From: Sediminicola luteus
GTDB taxonomy: Bacteria > Bacteroidota > Bacteroidia > Flavobacteriales > Flavobacteriaceae
Assembly (NCBI RefSeq): GCF_002514735.1
Contig: NZ_KZ300476.1
Coordinates: 513,305 to 577,304 of the forward strand
Direction: 5' to 3'
Length of the DNA: 64,000 nt
A program made the position numbers and the translations under genes. Of the stretch, positions 33,775-43,242 are shown one piece after another. Each line of letters opens with the position of its first letter. Position 1 is the stretch's first letter. The notes beneath the pieces are model-generated. The model was not told the origin of the DNA. It did not search any database and was given only the letters and a program-made list of their open reading frames with translations.

Positions 33775-36700
33775 TTATCTATACAGAGTAAAATGGCCCA
33801 TAATAGGATCCATAGACTTGGCACCTGCGGTCTCTTCTACTACATACCAATAGTCTCCCGAAGGCAATGGCATGCCTTCATAGGTACCATCCCAAGGTTC
33901 TAAATACCCCAAACGGGCCACCACCCGGCCATATCGATCATATATCAAGGTTACCGCACCCGGATACTGATCGATATTGGTAGGTCGCCATTCATTATTG
34001 GTGGTGTCGCCATTGGGCGTAAAGAAATTGGGGATATATATGGGGAAAAACTCTAATTCCATGGCTAAAACCCGTTCGCAACCCGCCGCATCGCGAACCA
34101 TCATTTCATATTCACCTGTTTCCGATATGGTAAAGTCGGTGTCAGGACCAAAAAAACTATTGTTAAAACGGAATTCGTAAGGAGGTGTACCGCCATGGGC
34201 ACTTAATTTTACCGTATTTTTTACACTGGTATCTGCAACAAAGCCTAAAGGTTTTATCTCTTGTACAATAAAAGGAAGCGCTTCGGTAACACATCCATTT
34301 TTATAAGCAATGGTCAAATGATGCTCCCCAGGGCTCAAATTATGGAAATCTGGTTCAATTTGGGTAGTTTTAGAATCATTATCCAAGGTAAACAACACGC
34401 CATCCAACAAGGCCGGATCCATTTCCACTTCTAAACTATTTCGTATATCATCATTAGTTTCATAACAGTAATACACCATTTTCAAGGTAGAAGTTAAATC
34501 AACGGAAGGTGCCAGCTCTACCAACACTTCGGTAACACAACCAATACTATCGCGTACATATACGGTATAGATTTTACCTCCCGATAGCCCATAAAATGAA
34601 GTGCGATCTATTTCGTAAGCCGCATTAAAATTGGTATTCAACGCAGTTTCATAGGGTGGGTATCCGCCTTCGATATCTACATGGATCACCCCGGTAAGAT
34701 CGCCCATACAAAGTTCTTCTTCTATACTGGCGGTAGCCGTTAATGGCCTTATACCCGATATACTTGCCGAGGTCTCTCCCGAACAACCGGCAGAATCGAA
34801 TATTTGTACCCTAATGTTCCGATCTTCAAAAGTGTCTTGTATATAGGTCGCTTCCGTACCTGATTGTAGCAAGGTGTCGTCGCTACTGTCGTTGGGCGTA
34901 TTGGCATCCCAATAAAAATCGAAACGACTCCAAGTTCCGGTTCCTCCGGTAAGTTGTTCTACAGGTACACGAACCAAAATACCACGACTTTGTTCACCCA
35001 AGGCGTCACAAACAGGTGGTTCAACTATGGCTTCGGGCGTACTTATCTGAGGGTATACCATTAGCTCAACCGGATCGGTCACCGCCTCACAAAACTGTCC
35101 GTCTACCTCGGACCTTGCCATACGCCTGTACCAAGTCGTTGACGTTAAACTAGGGGGCTGGTAGTGCATTTGGGTGGCGCCTTCAATATTCTCGAAATTG
35201 ATATTGTCCAAACTTTGCTGCCATTGATACGATACACTGCCATAGGACTCAGCGGCCGTACTCTCTATTAGAATCGCTGCCTGGCTATCGTAACAAATGG
35301 GTTCCGGTGTTGCCAAAACCCCTGCAGTTACACCATTTACCTGTATTTGAACAGCATTGGTCAAGGTTTCGCAACTATTCCCGTTTAATTCAGATATCTC
35401 TTTACGTCTAAACCAAGTAGTCCCTTCCAAAATACCTGGGTCTAGATTTTCGCTTGTTTCAGCCGGTAAATCTTCAAACTGTTGTCCATCGGTACTCATT
35501 TGCCATTGGTAACCAAGGGTACCGCTGGCCTGCGGAGTTATTTGGGATAAAATGGTCTCGACATTTTCACCCGGACACACCACCCTATCAGGACCAATGG
35601 TACCGGGGCTAATATCATTTACAACTAATTGTACCGGATCTGTTGGGGCATTACATTGTTGGCCATCGATATCGGAAATATCTACCCGACGATACCACAT
35701 ATTTTCAGAAATAGGCCCTAAGGTCAATTGGGCCAACACTTCATTGGGCAAGTCTTCAAAGTCGACCCCATTTATACTATGTTGCCATTGATATTCGATA
35801 TTTCCTTGGGCCTGAGGCGGCGTCTCTGTAGTTAAAGGAACAGGGGTATCGCCATTACAATACGTATCGGCACCTGTTATGCTTCCTGGAACTATATCAT
35901 TAACACGAAGCTGAACAACATTTGTGGTATCGGAACAATAATGATTATCTCTACGAGAATTATCTATACGTCTATACCATTGGTCGTTCTCTAATACCGG
36001 AGGAACATAATTTTCATTGTTAGCCCCAGAAATATCGGTAAAGGCAATTCCATCGTCACTACCTTGCCATTGGTATTCGGGAACACCCAAAAATCGTGTA
36101 GATGTCCCAGTACCCAATTCGCCGGGCGTGGCACCCCTACAAAGAATTTGATTACCGACAATGGTACCTTGCGCATCAATACCGTTTACCCGAATGGAAA
36201 TAGTGTTTGTTTCACGCGGACAGGTTTGCCCATTAATCTGGAACAAATCCAATCTTTTGTACCAACTATCCGTGGTAATGGAAGCTACGGTTAAGTCAGG
36301 GCTAGTTTCGCCAGGTATATCGGTAAAGTTTACCCCATCTACACTACTTTGCCATTGATGTGTATAGGCATTGATCGTTATCGGTGGTGTATCTTGATTA
36401 ATTACAGTGCTTCCGTCACCTAAACAAATATAATCTGGCCCGGTGATTACCCCAGGTATATCGCCATCCGGCACATTTACATCCAAGGTTCTAATAAACT
36501 CACAAGTACTGTTTCGAACCGTCAGGGTAACGGTATAATCACCTGGTTGGGCATAGGTATGCCGAATTCTTGGGTCGATACCGGAAGACCGACTCGTTCC
36601 ATCTCCAAAATCCCAGAAATACTCATCAGCCCCACCTTGGGCAAAATGCTCGGACATACTGGCATCAAACTCGAATTCAGAGGTACAAGCATCCAAACTA

Positions 36701-37830
36701 TCTTCAAACCTTACCGAGTTTTCCTGAAAGACCGGTATGGTATATGACAAGGTTATCTTACAGGTTTGATTCACCAAAGAAGTCATGGTACAAGTATATG
36801 TATCTCCCGGGACCGGGTTGTTTACCGTAATACTTCTTGTGGTGGCCCCATTACTCCAATCATATGAAAAACCATCGGGAGCACTGAGGTTAATAGACTC
36901 CCCCGGGCAAAAATCACTCGTATCCAATTCAAAAGGCCTACACTGCATGGGTTCAAAATAAGCATACCCGAAGTGGGCTCCATAACCACAATCGGTTGTG
37001 GTGAATACCAAGGTTAGGTCTTGATTTGCAAAAGCGGATAAATCGATACCAACAGAGGCCCAATCTTTATAGACTACCCTTCCATTATTACAATCGTTAA
37101 AACCTGGTAAATTTGACGTAGATACTACTCTATAGTAGCCACAATCCCGATCAACCAAGTCTCCGTTGGAATCCAGAACACTCAATTCAAAGGCAGGCTG
37201 TTCATCATGAGGATGCCCCGGATCCTCTAAAACCACTGCGTAGCGATAAATAAACAAGGGGTTATCTGGATCTACCGTCATCCGATAATGGAGCGACTCA
37301 GAACGTGAGCCAACCGAATCGTTACCTAAACGAATCGAATAATCGCTGCCAGGATAAATAGTTGGCAGGTTACCACAAGTATTAGGATCTAGGGTCGATT
37401 CTGTAATTATAGTATGCCGACCAGGTATAATCTGAGCATCAGTACCCATGTTAATGGGACAACACCTACCGATATAACCTTGCCAACGGTCATCAAAAAC
37501 ACCTCCGAAAACATTAGGGCATGAATAATTTGGCGGAGCGAAGTCAACCACGTTTGTTACTGGCTCTGAATAACTATTGTGATTATGACCTTCGGGGTCA
37601 GCCTGATGCATACCTGACCAATACTCAACATCCCTTGAATGGTCTTCATTGGCCATCATAACCACATGATTTCTATCCCTTTGGATTAAACCAGACTTGG
37701 TACGCTTACTTGGCAGAACGAATGGCAAAAGAAGAAATAATGGTAAGTAGTTACGTAGACGCCCGAATTGGGTTTTCTTGAGATAATTGGAGCTAGATGC
37801 ACGCCCCAGTCGTTGGTTGAAAGGGTACAT
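33775..37830 (-). CDS. Large secreted PKD/Ig-repeat protein with type B T9SS C-terminal domain
   Basis: 1351 residues from ATG 37830. A start at 37857 is possible but lies upstream of the likely transcription start. Order: signal anchor (about 35-50), a lectin-like N-domain, one PKD domain (FWDFGDGTSRSS and PGDYTVTLTVRN), five repeats of about 95 residues each starting YQWQ.S.DG..F.D (about residues 490-960), four less regular Ig-like or SprB-like blocks, then the gliding-motility-associated domain (IPNFFTPNGDTTNNEW, IYDRYGRVV, PSGDYWYVV). The C-domain marks it as type IX cargo of type B, attached to the surface or released. It is not in an operon. Confidence 0.88.
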   Translation of the reverse strand: MYPFNQRLGRASSSNYLKKTQFGRLRNYLPLFLLLPFVLPSKRTKSGLIQRDRNHVVMMANEDHSRDVEYWSGMHQADPEGHNHNSYSEPVTNVVDFAPPNYSCPNVFGGVFDDRWQGYIGRCCPINMGTDAQIIPGRHTIITESTLDPNTCGNLPTIYPGSDYSIRLGNDSVGSRSESLHYRMTVDPDNPLFIYRYAVVLEDPGHPHDEQPAFELSVLDSNGDLVDRDCGYYRVVSTSNLPGFNDCNNGRVVYKDWASVGIDLSAFANQDLTLVFTTTDCGYGAHFGYAYFEPMQCRPFELDTSDFCPGESINLSAPDGFSYDWSNGATTRSITVNNPVPGDTYTCTMTSLVNQTCKITLSYTIPVFQENSVRFEDSLDACTSEFEFDASMSEHFAQGGADEYFWDFGDGTSRSSGIDPRIRHTYAQPGDYTVTLTVRNSTCEFIRTLDVNVPDGDIPGVITGPDYICLGDGSTVINQDTPPITINAYTHQWQSSVDGVNFTDIPGETSPDLTVASITTDSWYKRLDLFQINGQTCPRETNTISIRVNGIDAQGTIVGNQILCRGATPGELGTGTSTRFLGVPEYQWQGSDDGIAFTDISGANNENYVPPVLENDQWYRRIDNSRRDNHYCSDTTNVVQLRVNDIVPGSITGADTYCNGDTPVPLTTETPPQAQGNIEYQWQHSINGVDFEDLPNEVLAQLTLGPISENMWYRRVDISDIDGQQCNAPTDPVQLVVNDISPGTIGPDRVVCPGENVETILSQITPQASGTLGYQWQMSTDGQQFEDLPAETSENLDPGILEGTTWFRRKEISELNGNSCETLTNAVQIQVNGVTAGVLATPEPICYDSQAAILIESTAAESYGSVSYQWQQSLDNINFENIEGATQMHYQPPSLTSTTWYRRMARSEVDGQFCEAVTDPVELMVYPQISTPEAIVEPPVCDALGEQSRGILVRVPVEQLTGGTGTWSRFDFYWDANTPNDSSDDTLLQSGTEATYIQDTFEDRNIRVQIFDSAGCSGETSASISGIRPLTATASIEEELCMGDLTGVIHVDIEGGYPPYETALNTNFNAAYEIDRTSFYGLSGGKIYTVYVRDSIGCVTEVLVELAPSVDLTSTLKMVYYCYETNDDIRNSLEVEMDPALLDGVLFTLDNDSKTTQIEPDFHNLSPGEHHLTIAYKNGCVTEALPFIVQEIKPLGFVADTSVKNTVKLSAHGGTPPYEFRFNNSFFGPDTDFTISETGEYEMMVRDAAGCERVLAMELEFFPIYIPNFFTPNGDTTNNEWRPTNIDQYPGAVTLIYDRYGRVVARLGYLEPWDGTYEGMPLPSGDYWYVVEETAGAKSMDPIMGHFTLYR

Positions 37831-37854
37831 AAGTAGGTGTGTTTGTGGGTATTC

Positions 37855-37862
37855 CAAAGATA
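37855..37862 (-). promoter_or_regulatory. -7 box of the type B cargo gene
   Basis: The minus strand reads TATCTTTG, a full TAnnTTTG match. Transcription would start near 37848, which puts the start codon at 37830 rather than 37857. No TTG is visible at the ideal distance. Confidence 0.45.
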
Positions 37863-38033
37863 TGGCCGAGCAAGAACCATTATTATACTTTTTAAGATGT
37901 ATTTACCTACATTTTAGATGTAATGGCCCTACCGTGAATAAAAACATAAAGTAAGCCTAGCATAAGTAGTCGATAAAGTGTCTAATTAATCCGGCTAATC
38001 GATATCTTGACCAAAGCTTCGTATTTTTGGGTC

Positions 38034-38930
38034 ATGGATTGGAACCAAGCGATTACCCAATTTACCTCCTATTGTACCATTGAACGCGGCCTCTCTGCCA
38101 ATACCGTTCAAAACTACTCTATGGATGTACAAAAACTGGTCGATTTTCTTTTAGCCAGATCCTTATCCCCATCTCCTTTAGACATTGAGCAAGAGACCCT
38201 ATCCCAATTTATTTACGAGCTGGCCAAACAAGTTAAACCCAGAAGCCAGGCTCGGGTACTATCTGGACTAAAAGCTTTCTTCGCCTATTTAGTTTTTGAA
38301 GACTACCGAACCGATAACCCTACCGATTTAATTGAATCGCCTAAAATTGGCCGGAAACTACCCGACACCCTTTCCGAAAACGAAATCGACGCCCTTATTG
38401 CCGCCATTGATCTTTCAAAACCAGAGGGACACAGAAACAAAGCCCTTTTGGAAACCTTATATGGTTGTGGGCTTCGGGTATCGGAATTGGTCGCATTGAG
38501 AATGTCTGACCTCTATTTTAATGAAGATTTTATCAAAGTCACCGGAAAAGGACAAAAACAACGCCTGGTTCCCTTAAGCACCTTGACTAAAAAATACATA
38601 ACGCAATATATTGAAGAACAAAGGGTACATATTCCTATAGTCCCAGAATTTAGCGACACCCTATTTTTAAATAGAAGGGGAAAACAACTTACCCGGGCCA
38701 TGATTTTTACCATAATCAAACAACTGGCAAAAAAGATTGGGATGGATAAAAAGGTGAGCCCGCATACCTTTAGGCATTCTTTTGCCACCCATCTATTACA
38801 AAATGGGGCCGATCTTCGTGCCATTCAGCAAATGCTCGGGCACGAAAGCATAACCACTACCGAAGTATACGTACATGTAGACCGTCAGCATTTGACGGAG
38901 GTCATGGAAAAATTCCACCCTAGGGGCTAA
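38034..38930 (+). CDS. xerD: Site-specific tyrosine recombinase XerD
   Basis: 298 residues from ATG 38034, exactly the length of E. coli XerD. The catalytic residues fall on the E. coli numbering: Arg148 (GLRVSEL), Lys172 (GKGQKQ), His244 and Arg247 (HTFRHS), His270 (LGHES), Tyr279 (EVYVHV). It resolves chromosome dimers at dif; no dif site was found in the window. Its stop overlaps the stop of the convergent NDH-2 gene by four bases (CTAA). Confidence 0.96.
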   Translation: MDWNQAITQFTSYCTIERGLSANTVQNYSMDVQKLVDFLLARSLSPSPLDIEQETLSQFIYELAKQVKPRSQARVLSGLKAFFAYLVFEDYRTDNPTDLIESPKIGRKLPDTLSENEIDALIAAIDLSKPEGHRNKALLETLYGCGLRVSELVALRMSDLYFNEDFIKVTGKGQKQRLVPLSTLTKKYITQYIEEQRVHIPIVPEFSDTLFLNRRGKQLTRAMIFTIIKQLAKKIGMDKKVSPHTFRHSFATHLLQNGADLRAIQQMLGHESITTTEVYVHVDRQHLTEVMEKFHPRG

Positions 38931-40219
38931 TCTTCAAAAGCCGAATAATCGCGTTTGTACGGCCGTATAATCAAACGGGCCTCACGATCAAAACGGATAT
39001 AATTATACACCCAATTCACGAATACTACTACCCTATTGCGAAACCCTATGAGGAAATAGAGATGTACGAACATCCAAATGAACCAAGCGAAAACCCCTTG
39101 AAAACGCATGCCTTTCATGTCTACCACGGCCTTATTACGGCCTATGGTCGCCATGGTTCCTTTATCTTTATAAGTAAAGGGTAACAATGGTTTTTGCGAA
39201 ATAATCCGAAGTAGGTTTTTACCTAAATGCCTCCCTTGTTGCATAGCCGGTTGGGCCATCATGGCATGCCCATGCGGATAATCTTCCGTTTGCATGCAAG
39301 CGATATCACCTATAGCAAATACATTAGCTACCCCTTCTACCCGATTGTAGGCATCCACCTTTAGTCGGCTACCGCGAACCGTAATCTTCTCATTATCCAA
39401 TCCGGCTACCAAAGCCCCGGTGACCCCAGCGGCCCAGATTAGGGTTGCCGTTTCAAAATGAATTTCCCCTTTTGTTTTGGCCAATTTACCATCGTAATCG
39501 GTTACCCGTGTATTTTTCCATATTTCTACCCCCAGTTTCTCCAAAAACATTTCAGCCTTTTCAGAGGCCACTGTACTCATTCCTGGTAAAATACGGTCTC
39601 CGCCTTGTACCAAATGAATCTGTACCCGACGTGTATCGAGATCCGGATAGTCTTTGGGCAATATTCCCTTTTTTATCTCGGCCAATGCCCCAGCCAACTC
39701 CACCCCAGTGGGACCACCCCCTACGATTACGAAATTCATTAAGGCATCGCGCTTGGGTAGGTTATCGGTAAGTAAGGCCTGTTCAAAATTCTCCAAAATC
39801 AAACTTCGTAGGTTCAAGGCTTGGGGTATGGTCTTCATGGCCATACTGTTCGTGGCAATCCGTTCGTTCCCAAAAAAATTGGTCTTGGATCCTGTAGCAA
39901 CCACTAAATAATCGTAGGACAAGTCACCAATGTTCGTATGAATGATATTATTATCCGTATCGATTTGGGCAACCTCGGCCAATCGGAAAAAGAAATTCGG
40001 ATATTCTTGCAATACCTTGCGGATCGGATAGGCAATGGAATCGGGTTCCAAGCCACCCGTAGAAACTTGATACAACAAAGGCTGGAAATTATGATAGTTG
40101 TGCTTATCTAGTAGTACCACCTGAACCTCGGTACCACTTAACTCCCGTGCCAAGGAAATTCCGGCAAAGCCACCCCCGATGATCACGACCCGAGGGTCGC
40201 TCGAAATTGGTATGTTCAT
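38927..40219 (-). CDS. ndh: Type II NADH:quinone oxidoreductase
   Basis: 430 residues from ATG 40219 (the seven residues encoded further upstream are not conserved). FAD-binding VVIIGGGFAGISLARELSG at the N-terminus, NAD-binding FVIVGGGPTGVELAGAL in mid-protein, and a C-terminal amphipathic or membrane segment (WFIWMFVHLYFLIGFRNRVVVF) for membrane attachment. It passes electrons from NADH to the quinone pool without proton pumping. It is divergent from the amidohydrolase gene. Confidence 0.94.
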   Translation of the reverse strand: MNIPISSDPRVVIIGGGFAGISLARELSGTEVQVVLLDKHNYHNFQPLLYQVSTGGLEPDSIAYPIRKVLQEYPNFFFRLAEVAQIDTDNNIIHTNIGDLSYDYLVVATGSKTNFFGNERIATNSMAMKTIPQALNLRSLILENFEQALLTDNLPKRDALMNFVIVGGGPTGVELAGALAEIKKGILPKDYPDLDTRRVQIHLVQGGDRILPGMSTVASEKAEMFLEKLGVEIWKNTRVTDYDGKLAKTKGEIHFETATLIWAAGVTGALVAGLDNEKITVRGSRLKVDAYNRVEGVANVFAIGDIACMQTEDYPHGHAMMAQPAMQQGRHLGKNLLRIISQKPLLPFTYKDKGTMATIGRNKAVVDMKGMRFQGVFAWFIWMFVHLYFLIGFRNRVVVFVNWVYNYIRFDREARLIIRPYKRDYSAFED

Positions 40220-40228
40220 CACAAAAAA

Positions 40229-40258
40229 TTGGTCTTCCAAATTTACGAAATACCTTTG
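40229..40258 (+). promoter_or_regulatory. Promoter of the M20 amidohydrolase gene
   Basis: TTG (40229-40231), 19 bases, TACCTTTG (40251-40258). Transcription would start near 40265, 53 bases before the start codon. It interleaves with the ndh promoter. Confidence 0.65.
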
Positions 40259-40270
40259 GCAAGCCTACAA
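40238..40270 (-). promoter_or_regulatory. Promoter of the ndh gene
   Basis: On the minus strand: TTG (40268-40270), 22 bases, TAAATTTG (40238-40245), followed by the start codon 19 bases later. The spacing is at the long end of the accepted range. Confidence 0.5.
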
Positions 40271-40317
40271 AAGCTAATTTGGTTTTGGCTATATTTAACG
40301 ATTCAACTGACTAAACA

Positions 40318-41748
40318 ATGACACTAAAACACACATTTTTTCTAGGGGTATTGGCCTGCTTTTCTCTGGGGCAAGCCCAAACCAGCTCCAAAGAGGTATT
40401 ACGAAGCTTGGACCAAAAATCGGAGCAGTACGGAAAAATCGCCCAAGAAATTTTCGACTTGGCCGAAATGGGGTACCTCGAAGAACAAAGTTCAGCCTTG
40501 TTGCAACAAACCCTGAAAGAGGCCGGATTTACCATAAAAACAGGAGTAGCGGGTATACCTACCGCCTTCGTGGCCGAATATGGTAGCGGTAGTCCAGTTA
40601 TAGGAATTCTTGGCGAATACGATGCCTTACCCGGCCTGTCGCAAGATCGGGTGGCCGAAAAACAAAGTTTGGGTAAAGCGGCCGGACATGCCTGTGGCCA
40701 CCATTTATTCGGTACCGGATCTGCTGCGGCAGCCATAGCTGCCAAAGAATGGTTATCCCGAACCAAAACCCAAGGTACTGTGCGATTCTATGGTTGTCCT
40801 GCCGAAGAGGGTGGATCCGGTAAAGTGTATATGGTACGAGCCGGCCTATTCAACGATGTAGATGTAGCTTTGCATTGGCATCCTGCCTCGGTAAATGCCG
40901 CCAGTGCTGGTGCAGCCTTGGCCAATAAATCGGCTAAATTTAGGTTCCACGGGGTTTCGGCCCATGCCGCGGGTTCTCCGGAAAGAGGTCGTTCTGCCCT
41001 AGACGGCGTCGAGGCCATGAATATGATGATAAACATGATGCGAGAACATGTGCCTGAAAAAGTGCGAATCCATTATGTTATTACCCAAGGCGGTAAGGCA
41101 CCCAATGTAGTGCCCGACTTTGCGGAGGTCTACTATTATGCCCGCCATAACAGTAGGGATGTAGTTATCGATGTTTTTGACCGTATGGTAAAAGCAGCAG
41201 AAGGGGCAGCCCTAGGTACGGGAACCACCATGGATTATGAAATGATCGGCGGTACGCACGAGCTGCTGCCCAACCTCACCTTACAGAAACTAATGCACGA
41301 CAACCTCACTAAGGTTGGCGGACAAACCTATACCCCTTCCGAAAAAACCTTTGCCGACAAAATCGCGAAAAGCTTAGGGGCCAAAGATGGTGTTAACGCC
41401 GATATGGCCTTAGCCGTACAACCCTATAAAGAAACTGCTAAAGCCTATGGTTCAACCGATGTGGGCGATGTTAGTTTTGCCGTACCTACCGTAGGAATGG
41501 CTGCCGCAACTTGGGTGCCTGGTACCCCGGCCCATAGTTGGCAAGCTGTGGCCGCAGGCGGAACCGAAATTGGGAACAAAGGCATGATGATCGCTGCCAA
41601 ATCGCTGGCTTTGACCGCCATTGATCTCTTTAAAAACCCGAAATGGGTACAAGCGGCCAAAACGGAATTTTTAGAACGAAGGGGAGCAGATTTCGAATAC
41701 ATCCCGCTCCTGGGCGATAGGCCACCAGCCTTAGATTATAGAAAGTAA
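40318..41748 (+). CDS. M20D-family amidohydrolase, exported
   Basis: 476 residues. Signal peptide to about residue 21 (LGQAQ). The M20 metal ligands are seen in LGEYDALPG, GHACGHH and PAEEGGSGK; the late motif is GTPAHSW. Overall it resembles AbgB-type aminoacylases (p-aminobenzoyl-glutamate hydrolase subunit B). Because it is exported it probably acts on peptides or acyl-amino acids in the periplasm. Substrate unknown. It ends in a good terminator. Confidence 0.87.
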   Translation: MTLKHTFFLGVLACFSLGQAQTSSKEVLRSLDQKSEQYGKIAQEIFDLAEMGYLEEQSSALLQQTLKEAGFTIKTGVAGIPTAFVAEYGSGSPVIGILGEYDALPGLSQDRVAEKQSLGKAAGHACGHHLFGTGSAAAAIAAKEWLSRTKTQGTVRFYGCPAEEGGSGKVYMVRAGLFNDVDVALHWHPASVNAASAGAALANKSAKFRFHGVSAHAAGSPERGRSALDGVEAMNMMINMMREHVPEKVRIHYVITQGGKAPNVVPDFAEVYYYARHNSRDVVIDVFDRMVKAAEGAALGTGTTMDYEMIGGTHELLPNLTLQKLMHDNLTKVGGQTYTPSEKTFADKIAKSLGAKDGVNADMALAVQPYKETAKAYGSTDVGDVSFAVPTVGMAAATWVPGTPAHSWQAVAAGGTEIGNKGMMIAAKSLALTAIDLFKNPKWVQAAKTEFLERRGADFEYIPLLGDRPPALDYRK

Positions 41749-41750
41749 AC

Positions 41751-41780
41751 ACAAACCGGTGCCAAGCGCCGGTTTTTTTG
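41751..41780 (+). terminator. Terminator of the amidohydrolase gene
   Basis: Stem AACCGGTGC / GCGCCGGTT (one G-U pair) with a 3-base loop, then seven T. The T run continues into the sigma promoter that follows. Confidence 0.88.
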
Positions 41781-41804
41781 TAACAAATTATTTACTTCGC
41801 CTAC
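41779..41804 (+). promoter_or_regulatory. ECF-type promoter of the second sigma gene
   Basis: TGTAACAAA (41779-41787) and CGCCTAC (41798-41804) with 10 bases between. The same TGTAACAAA...CGC layout precedes the first sigma gene (19555-19580). It starts at the end of the terminator's T run. Confidence 0.5.
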
Positions 41805-41858
41805 TAATGGAATGAAACCGGAGTTGAAAGCTCCATTGTAAACCAACCTGAAACATAC

Positions 41859-42353
41859 GTGGACCAGAAACTGGAACAACATTTTGTGGCCTTACTCGAA
41901 GAGAACCAAAACATTGTGCATAAGGTTTGTAGCCTATACACGCATGATCAAGACGCCCATAAGGATCTTTTCCAGGAAATAACCATACAATTATGGAAAG
42001 CCTACCCCAAGTTTCGGGGCGACTCCAAATTCAGCACCTGGATGTATCGAGTGGCTTTGAATACGGCCATAACCTTGTACCGAAAATCTAAAAAAAGAGT
42101 AAGGACCCAAGATTATGATTCGGTCATTTTCAAAATTAAAACCGAAGATTATGACCCTACCGAAGAACAACAACTTAAATTAATGTACAAGGCCATTAGG
42201 CAGTTGAACGATATTGACAAAGCACTTGTTTTCTTGTATCTGGAAGACAAAAACTATAAAGAAATAGCGGAAACTATGGGTATTAGCGAAGTTAATGCCC
42301 GGGTTAAGATGAACCGCGTAAAAAATAAATTGAGAACTATCTTGAATCCCTAA
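41859..42353 (+). CDS. ECF-type RNA polymerase sigma factor (second)
   Basis: 164 residues from a GTG start. Region 2: DLFQEITIQLWKAYPKFRGDSKFSTWMYRVALNTA (about residues 35-70); region 4: FLYLEDKNYKEIAETMGISEVNARVKMNRVKNKLR (about 125-160). It is smaller than the first sigma factor. It starts an operon with a membrane protein and a small protein. Confidence 0.9.
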   Translation: MDQKLEQHFVALLEENQNIVHKVCSLYTHDQDAHKDLFQEITIQLWKAYPKFRGDSKFSTWMYRVALNTAITLYRKSKKRVRTQDYDSVIFKIKTEDYDPTEEQQLKLMYKAIRQLNDIDKALVFLYLEDKNYKEIAETMGISEVNARVKMNRVKNKLRTILNP

Positions 42354-42357
42354 TGCT

Positions 42358-43014
42358 ATGATGGATGAATTAGATTTGCTCAAAAAAGATTGGCAACGTA
42401 AAGGGGATTATTTCCCCAAGGTTAGTAGTGATGAGATACACCAAATGATCTGGAAGAAATCGTCTTCTATAGTCAAATGGATTTTTATCATCAGTATACT
42501 GGAATTCATTATTCCGCATTTATTCTATTTATTCCCCCCTTCGATGCAATTAAAGGAAGGTTTTGAAATGTACGATCGTATGGGAATTACCCCATGGTTC
42601 ATTGGGGCCAGTGTATTACAGTACTCCATTATATTCTACTTTTTGTATCAATTCTATCGCAGGTACAAAGAAATATCGGTGTTGGACAACGCCAAGGCAT
42701 TAATGGCCAAAATCCTAAAAACCAAGAAAACAGTTACGTATTACATTATAACTAGCCTTACCTTCTTGTTTATGACCTGTGTGTTTATTGCTGGTTATTT
42801 CTATTTCATGGATGATATAGAACAAGTTTTGCAATTGCCTGAAAATGCGAAGAAAATATCCCCTACTAAACTTAAGAATATCTTCGCAGGTTCCATTCTA
42901 GTACTTGGAATAATTGCCACGGTGTGTTTTGGTGGATTGTATTATTTGATATACGGCCTTTTACTGCGTAAACTGAACCGTAATTTCAGAGAATTAAAGA
43001 AAATGGAAATGTAA
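42358..43014 (+). CDS. Four-segment membrane protein, possible anti-sigma partner
   Basis: 218 residues (ATG 42358 or 42361). A cytosolic N-terminus of about 40 residues (DELDLLKKDWQRKGDYF) is followed by four membrane segments (about 40-60, 78-98, 125-148 and 180-205). It lies four bases after the sigma gene. The position and cytosolic N-terminus suggest a regulator of that sigma factor, but no anti-sigma motif is visible. Confidence 0.8.
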   Translation: MMDELDLLKKDWQRKGDYFPKVSSDEIHQMIWKKSSSIVKWIFIISILEFIIPHLFYLFPPSMQLKEGFEMYDRMGITPWFIGASVLQYSIIFYFLYQFYRRYKEISVLDNAKALMAKILKTKKTVTYYIITSLTFLFMTCVFIAGYFYFMDDIEQVLQLPENAKKISPTKLKNIFAGSILVLGIIATVCFGGLYYLIYGLLLRKLNRNFRELKKMEM

Positions 43015-43029
43015 GCCCGACTAGGTTTA

Positions 43030-43218
43030 ATGAACATCGCATTACATTATTCAGGTAAACCAGATTACCTTAACGCCATTTCAGAAGTGTTCAACAATCT
43101 CAAAAATCGGATTATGAACAACTCCAAGTTGACGGAAGGAGAACAGAATGAGGCGTTAAAAGAAATTGAAAATCAGCACAGAAAAGCGAAAAAAGAAGCC
43201 AAAACCAACCTATATTAA
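43030..43218 (+). CDS. Small charged helical protein of unknown function
   Basis: 62 residues. The C-terminal half is a charged helix (EGEQNEALKEIENQHRKAKKEAK), a coiled-coil-like stretch. It starts 15 bases after the membrane-protein gene, so it is probably the third gene of the ECF operon. No family recognised. Confidence 0.55.
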   Translation: MNIALHYSGKPDYLNAISEVFNNLKNRIMNNSKLTEGEQNEALKEIENQHRKAKKEAKTNLY

Positions 43219-43242
43219 ACTGCTGAAACTCGTTAAGACCAA

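Noticed and set aside
38007..38033. TTG (38007-38009) and TATTTTTG (38022-38029) as an xerD promoter
   Set aside because: Spacing between the two elements is only 12 bases and the transcription start would fall on or after the ATG.
38034..38930. Integrase of a mobile element
   Set aside because: The length and all six catalytic positions coincide with chromosomal XerD, and no other mobile-element gene, att site or tRNA lies nearby.
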